From the NCBI GenBank assembly GCA_947568835.1, contig OX387609.1, positions 1,988,001 to 2,052,000 of the forward strand: DNA of 64,000 nucleotides, written 5' to 3'. Each line of letters opens with the position of its first letter. The first letter of the stretch is position 1. The stretch is from Protonemura montana. Taxonomy: Eukaryota > Arthropoda > Insecta > Plecoptera > Nemouridae. The notes beneath the pieces were generated by a model, which saw only the letters and a program-made list of their open reading frames with translations, was not told where the DNA came from and did not search any database. A program made the translations under genes and the position numbers. Shown here piece by piece: positions 58,373 through 64,000 of this stretch.

Positions 58373-58515
58373 AGAAGGCTTTGTCCTGTCATAAACTAAT
58401 TTTATTTAGCAGCCGTCACTATTTTCTCTCTGTCCTGATCACTGTTTAATATTTAAACCTGGAAGGACGGGGTTTAACTTTTAAACTGTCATTTGGAGGT
58501 CAAAGTAAGAAGTCC
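58373..58515 (+). repeat. dispersed direct repeat, copy 1
   Basis: AGGCTTTGTCCTGTCA, TTTATTTAGCAGCCGTCA and CATTTGGAGGTCAAAGTAAG are shared with 59920-60061 in the same orientation at about 85-90 per cent by eye. Family unknown. Confidence 0.7.
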
Positions 58516-58593
58516 CATTGAGATTTTGTTTGTTTTTCCAAGTCACCAAATATTACAGTGGGTGGGATGTTCACTGTACATTTGGTGCCATTG

Positions 58594-59205
58594 GGACCCC
58601 GATCTCCACCTGTCGTGGGTGTTGCTCTAACCAATTGAGCTACTTGGACCCCGATCTCCACCTGTCGCGGGTGTTGCTTTAACCAATTGAGCTACTTGGA
58701 CCCCGATCTCCACCTGTCGCGGGTGTTGCTCTAACCAATTGAGCTACTTGGACCCCGATCTCCACCTGTCGCTGGTGTTGCTCTAACCAATTGAGCTACT
58801 TGGACCCTGATCTCCACCTGTCGCGGGTGTTGTTCTAACCAATTGAGCTACTTGGACCCCGATCTTCACCTGTCGCGGGTGTTGCTCTAACCAATTGAGC
58901 TACTTGGACCCCGATCTCCACCTGTCGTGGGTGTTGCTCTAACCAATTGAGCTACTTGGACCCCGATCTCCACCTGTCACGGGTGTTGCTCTAACCAATT
59001 GAGCTACTTGGACCCCGATCTCCACCTGTCACGGGTGTTGCTCTAACCAATTGAGCTACTTGAACCCTGATCTCCACCTGTCGCGGGTGTTGCTCTAACC
59101 AATTGAGCTACTTGAACCCTGATCTCCACCTGTCGCGGGTGTTGCTCTAACCAATTGAGCTACTTGAACCCCGATCACCACCTGTCGCAGGTTTTGCTCC
59201 AAAAT
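58594..59205 (-). mobile_element. tRNA-derived array, about 12 units (copy T9)
   Basis: Tandem 52-bp units on the minus strand without either outer arm. It stops in TGGGACCCC at the left and GGTTTTGCTCCAAAAT at the right. Confidence 0.85.
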
Positions 59206-59367
59206 CGCGCGTATTTGATTTTACAGAATACAGCAACAAATGCTAAATAAGTTAAGTCTTCTTCTTTGAGCAGTCGGTGTTTTTACCGGCAAAATGTCCG
59301 GCATCACCGGAGACTTGCAAGATCTGGTTACTCCGACTTCTAGAGCATCCCATGTACAACATCCTCG

Positions 59368-59530
59368 TAGTCCCTCGTAGTTCCTCGTAGTCCCTCGTAG
59401 TTCCTCGTAGTCCCTCGTAGTCCCTCGTAGTCCCTCGTAGTCCCTCGTAGTCCCTCGTAGTCCCTCGTAGTCCCTCGTAGTCGCTCGTAGTTTCTCGTAG
59501 TCCCTCGTAGTTTCTCGTAGAATCCCGCAG
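59368..59530. repeat. 10-bp minisatellite (TCCCTCGTAG)n, about 16 copies
   Basis: TCCCTCGTAG with TTCCTCGTAG and TTTCTCGTAG variants. Repetitive Arg/Thr/Tyr frames on the minus strand are by-products. Confidence 0.92.
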
Positions 59531-59919
59531 CATCTCGTAGTGGCAATGCTCATTTCGGAGCAACCAAGATCAGTACAATCTCCTTCGGTGTGCGGTCCTT
59601 TAGAAGTCCTTCGAGAAGAGCTTCTGAAGGACCTGCCAGCACCAGGCTCTACTGGACATGGCCTCCTATAGCTGGATTACAAGATGTCGCTAGCATCCCA
59701 GCCGAGAGAACTGCTCAAAACTAGGTGCTTTCAATTTGTTACTTCGTTACCATGACTACCAATTTCAAAAAAATTTCATAATTTTTCACGGTTCTTTTAG
59801 TTCTGAAATTGGCAGCTAGGGGAATTGGATAAATGTCTTTTAGGTTATTGCCAAGCAATTTGAAATGTTTGTTGTGTTTAAAATTCCTTCACATCTTGTC
59901 TCTTGGCTCTTTTTTGGTT

Positions 59920-60061
59920 AGGCTTTGTCCTGTCACATATAATAAATGTTATTTAGCAGCTGTCAGTATTTTCTCTCTGTCCTAATCACCGTTTAATATT
60001 TGAACCTGGAAGACCGGGGTTTAACTTTTCAACTGTCATTTGGAGGTCAAAGTAAGAAGTT
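59920..60061 (+). repeat. dispersed direct repeat, copy 2
   Basis: Second copy of the sequence at 58373-58515. The pair brackets the tRNA-like array and the 10-bp array. Confidence 0.7.
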
Positions 60062-60585
60062 GAAAAACATTGTTGACACATTGTTAGAAACAATTGACTA
60101 CTTGTTCTTCTCGTGTTGACTCAGTTTCTTAGTTTTCAATTACCAAAATATAATTGTTTTAAAGCAAATTACAGCGCCGGTTAAAATTAACCCTAAACGG
60201 TGTTTAAGAGCTTTTTAAACGCCGTTGTTGAAATCGACCTTAAGAAGTCAAATATAACTAGTTTTTGTTTTATCATATGAATTCAAAAACATGTTTACTT
60301 TTGAAGCTCCGTGCCAGACTTTCTGTTGTCATGTTCAACTATGCAAGTTTACAAAATCTACAGATGTTTTTATAGTGTTTTTACCCTTTTTTAAAAGAAA
60401 AATATGAAAAAATTGTGGAACATAAAAATACTTAGCAGATTTTTAAAAAAGTTTCAAAAAAATCTTGAGGAAAAATTGATGATGGTTTTCAGTAAATTTT
60501 CTGAAATAAGCTGCCCTTTGGATTTCACAAAAAAAAAACTGACAAAAAAAGCGAATATAATAAAAATGTCGCCCACTTGACGAGG
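60062..60585. other. 3' flank of gene 5
   Basis: AT-rich sequence after the gene 5 stop codon, with no other feature recognised. Confidence 0.4.
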
Positions 60586-63500
60586 CTACTTTGGCGTCAG
60601 CGGCAAGACCTCGTCATAGGGCACCACTTTAGCGATTGAATCGAAGGTCTGAATCAACAAGCCACCCAGCGCTTGAGAGATGACTGGACCGATGCTGGTC
60701 ACCAACTCCTTCCAGTTGTCGTTCATAAACTGGTTCATTGTGGCACCTTCAAGAAATAATACACACAATTATTACAATTAACAATAATAGCACTTGTGAA
60801 CGAGTGGGTGATGATGAGGATGATGATGAACCTAACCTAGCCTAGAAGGGAGGAGGGGAAACTCGGTGCCGGCACGCAGCCTACTCCTGTTGAAGACCAA
60901 AGTGACCACCGGCTTAACGTCCCTTCCGAAGGACGGTACAACTCGAACAACAGGATTCCTCCACAAATCCATGCTGTCGAGAGGTTGATAAGCAAGGCGA
61001 GTGAAGTTGCTGTACTAACTTTCATCCTTCCAACCTCTCTCCCGAACAGAACTGGTCATGTGTATGATGGTCACCCATCCAATACCTGACCCAGGACAGT
61101 GTTGCTTAACTTTCATCCCTCCAACCTCTCTCCCGAACAGAACTGGCCATGTGTATGATGGTCACCCATCTAATACCTGACTCAGCGCAGTGTTGCTTAA
61201 CTTTCATCCCTCCAACCTCTCTCCCGAACAGAACTGGTCATGTGTATGATGGTCACCCATCCAATACCTGACTCAGCGCAGTGTTGCTTAACTTTCATCC
61301 CTCCAACCTCTCTCCCGAACAGAACTGGCCATGTGTATGATGGTCACCCATCCAATACCTGACTCAGCGCAGTGTTGCTTAACTTTCATCCTTCCAACCT
61401 CTCTCCCGAACAGAACTGGTCATGTGTATGATGGTCATCCATCCAATACCTGACCCAGCACAGTGTTGCTTAACTTTCATCCCTCCAACCTCTCTCCCGA
61501 ACAGAAATGGTCATGTGTATGATGGTCACCCATTCAATACCTGACCCAGCACAGTGTTGCTTAACTTGGGTAATCTCACGAGGACCAGTGTTACCAACAC
61601 AACAAACCGTTCTGTAAGTACTATTTTCACCACACATTTGAAGCACCACAAGAAATAATTTACGACGCATTTATTTTTAAGGTTTTTTTGTTAAAAATTA
61701 TTTTAGTTATATGGTAAAACTAAACAGAACTTTCTGAATCAGTATTTTTCTCATTTATCGCTGTTACTGATGGTAAAACTTCAATTCAATGGCCAGTAAT
61801 TCTTGTTTGCCAACGAAAAATTAACTTAAATGTTTTATTAATTCTTATTCTTGCCCTTCAAAGAACGTTATTTTGAATCTATTTATTTAAAACTCGTAGC
61901 CTTGACAACGAACACACGAGCCGCCATTTTGAAATGGAATTTAAAAACCACCTATTAACTATATTTGCATCCATTTTTCTTGTATTAAAATATTTCCTAA
62001 TTGTTGCCTCACCCAGAATTTTGTCTCCGTTGAAAAGGTTGTCCAGTTGTATGTACGTCCTTGTTGTATTGAAGTCCACGCTGAAATCCTTGACGGTCAT
62101 GAACTGATCCTTATCTTCTTCTGCGTTCTTCACGAGATTGTAGTGGAGATTAACCGTCGCATAGACATTCTCTGCAAAGTTACCCAGAACTTTAGCAGAT
62201 TCTCAACACTGACCATAAAACAAGCAGCACATTCCTTTTTTAGTTGAAATCTTATTTAAATTACAAACGCTTTCAATGAAATTCAATTGCAAACGCTTGC
62301 AATGAGCGGGGTATTTTATTATTATGAACACTAGAAATGTCTCAAAAATTGATGTCCGAACGGGAACATTTGTCCCCGTTTGGGCATCAATTATAAATCA
62401 TATCTTATAATATCTTTACTATCATTAATAAAGTACATTCTCTCCAACAGACGCGCTACCGGTCGTTTTGGAGGGACATGAGTACCAACTGTTGCTAAAA
62501 GCAAACTCCACTAATAATATTCACTGATTCCGTCGTTTTTCCTTTTGCTCTGATGCTTTTTGTTGTGGTACAGTGTTTTCAGTGTAATTTTTCGACTTTT
62601 CTCTTATTTTTTTTTTCACTTTTTTCAATCGTTAAAAATAATGTTGCAAAAATATCTACTGAGCGTTATGTTGCCTGCGCCGGCGCCTGTGATGGGCAGC
62701 ACCAGAATCTTCCCCGAGACGGTGTAAGAGCTGATGACCTCCATCTTTGGCACAAATATCGTCAACTCGAAAAATTGCCTTTCGAAGTCAGAGCTGCAGG
62801 AACAGGAGCGAATGGTAAGAATTAGTTTAAATCTTTTCACATTGGATCGCTACTATCGTTGAATTTATAGATATCAACTGAAAACCAGTGAAGTTCTATC
62901 CGAAGAATCAATAATGAAGGTTTCAAGCAAATTCCAACGATTCTCACTGGTAATAGGTGAGCATGGATTTGGCGAGACCGACGATGCTGATGTTCCTCAA
63001 TGCGATGTCGATTCCAAGATGAGTATCGCTGCCGTCCAGTTTAATCTCCAAGATTTCCAGAGGGTCCATCACTGGGATACGAATCTTCCTCTCGCCTGGC
63101 GATCATCAATAAAACATTCGATAATTGCATAGAATCCAGGTCATAAATTGAGTTTATTTATATTTGTGTCAAACAGATTTATACAATACTGTACAGTGTT
63201 TGAATATCCCCTACCATTCATCGATTCACATCCCCTTCTTTATCAATTCCCTGAAACTGTATACATTTTTCATCCTTTTTTCATCCATAGCATTAATTCC
63301 ATTCCACTCTTCAACACCTCTTTCTTCAATCCCAATTCCCTTTCTTTTCTAATTTTTTTCCTATCAAATTAAATTCATGTTCATATTTTCCTCTAAACTT
63401 TGCCTGATTTAATCTATCTCCTATGTTCTACTTCCACGCTTGAAACAAGGTGTGCTACTCGGTGTGGGTTACTTTTTGCTGAGGGAAGAAAATTGGTATT

Positions 63501-64000
63501 CTTCCTCGGATATCAACAGAATGAACATGTCAAGACTCATTGTTTAGAAGAGTTTTTAGTCGAATATAACGAAAACACGTGTTCTTTAATTGTGCAAACC
63601 AGTTAATCTTCTTTGAAATTTGTTTTTTATTGGTAATGCGGTTAGTCACTTTCTCAGTACTTGCTTTGTGAAGGTCAAGCCGCTGGTAGAAGCATTGCCA
63701 TATAGATACACTTCTTATGATAAACCAGGGTATTCACTGAACCGTAGGTACATTTTTTCTAGGGAAATTTTACAACAAAATTTAACAAATTTTGACATTG
63801 CAATTGAGTCGAGACGGGTTGAAATGTTGACACCTGACAAGATGGACATGAATCGAACAAAGACCCTCCTAATTACTATTTGAAAACTTAAAAAAACTAA
63901 CACACTTGCGTGTTTACTCAAATGTTATTCCATACCTTTAACAATTCGAGGAATGAGTTTTTGCCCCACGTTGATCGCGCACTCATCAAACTTTGGGTCG
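60586..64000 (-). CDS. takeout/JHBP-family protein, gene 5 (partial, 5' end outside window)
   Basis: Exons on the minus strand: 64000(+)-63936, 63095-62948, 62793-62660, 62171-62013, 60746-60586 (TAG). The right-most exon begins inside DPKFDEC, the second half of the conserved cysteine motif. The signal peptide and first Cys therefore lie beyond the window. Later motifs are IPVMDPLEILEI, KILVLPITGAGAGNITL, LDNLFNGDKILG and MNQFMNDNWKELV, ending VPYDEVLPLTPK. Phases (1,2,1,1) and exon sizes (148, 134, 159, 161) match gene 4 closely (148, 134, 156, 170), and the proteins resemble each other more than genes 1-3. The last exon has GAT in place of the usual GDN before MN. Expected to be a secreted small-ligand carrier. 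A 5S-derived SINE ends about 46 bases from the last acceptor. Confidence 0.88.
60792..61612 (-). mobile_element. 5S-rRNA-derived SINE with about six units (copy S10), in gene 5 last intron
   Basis: On the minus strand: a 5S-like head (near 61612), about six 91-bp units, the body and the (ATC)n stretch. It is in the same orientation as gene 5, and its 3' end lies about 46 bases from the last-exon acceptor. Confidence 0.87.
62241..62392 (+). mobile_element. tRNA-derived foldback retroposon, internally deleted (copy T10)
   Basis: Head TAGTTGAAATCTTATTTAAA with a duplicated AAACGCTTKCAATG segment, then CGGGGTATTTTATTATTATG, then the left arm (ATTGATGTCCGAACGGGAAC) abutting the right arm (TGTCCCCGTTTGGGCATC). 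No tRNA-like A-box remains. It lies in gene 5's intron just upstream of the exon at 62171-62013. Confidence 0.75.

Noticed and set aside
62553..63132. Plus-strand frames of 90 and 72 codons
   Set aside because: Antisense shadows of gene 5 exons 62660-62793 and 62948-63095.

Overview
The window is arthropod nuclear DNA, most likely from an insect. Three things point there. Five genes of the insect takeout / haemolymph juvenile-hormone-binding-protein (JHBP) family lie in it, with GT-AG introns. There is a roughly 360-bp interstitial block of the arthropod telomere repeat (TTAGG on the minus strand). Two eukaryotic-type tRNA genes with internal A and B boxes are present. The species cannot be named from sequence alone. 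The DNA is AT-rich, gene-poor and packed with retroposons and tandem arrays.

Layout. 1-18.8 kb holds no complete gene that I can support: it has a decayed non-LTR retrotransposon 3' end, one candidate plus-strand first exon (3624-3814), tRNA-like and 5S-like retroposons, a 16-bp minisatellite and the telomere-like block. From 19.0 kb to the right edge lies a head-to-tail cluster of five takeout/JHBP genes, all on the minus strand. In window order they are gene 1 (19022-23316), gene 2 (27183-33446), gene 3 (35225-39298), gene 4 (45959-53488) and gene 5 (60586 to beyond 64000, 5' end outside). I joined exons by hand. Genes 1-4 give uninterrupted proteins of 258, 247, 249 and 259 residues with signal peptides and the conserved N-terminal cysteine pair. 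Intron phases are 1,1,2,1,1 throughout, except that gene 1 lacks the last intron. Genes 2 and 3 sit in a tandem duplication (about 26.17-34.16 kb and 34.18-40.06 kb). Between genes 3 and 4 are a divergent tRNA-Leu(CAG)/tRNA-Arg(ACG) pair and a dead Rho-type GTPase retrocopy.

Repeats dominate. One family is a 5S-rRNA-derived SINE whose 5S-like part is tandemly expanded in 91-bp units. Another is a tRNA-derived retroposon with foldback architecture whose 5' three-quarters is expanded in 52-bp units. Other arrays have periods of 6, 7, 10, 15, 16, 41, 60, 70 and 92 bp, and at least three small foldback families are present. Several arrays lie inside introns or against the promoter of the JHBP-like genes, and some SINEs end within tens of bases of splice acceptors or supply a stop codon.

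Function. The five proteins are expected to be secreted, small-lipid-binding carriers of the JHBP/takeout type; their ligands are not deducible. Gene 2 has a TATA box and a canonical E-box (CACGTG) close to its predicted start that gene 3 has lost. Seven further CACGTG motifs cluster 3' of gene 4. Because Drosophila takeout is clock-controlled, these are worth testing, but regulation is inference only.
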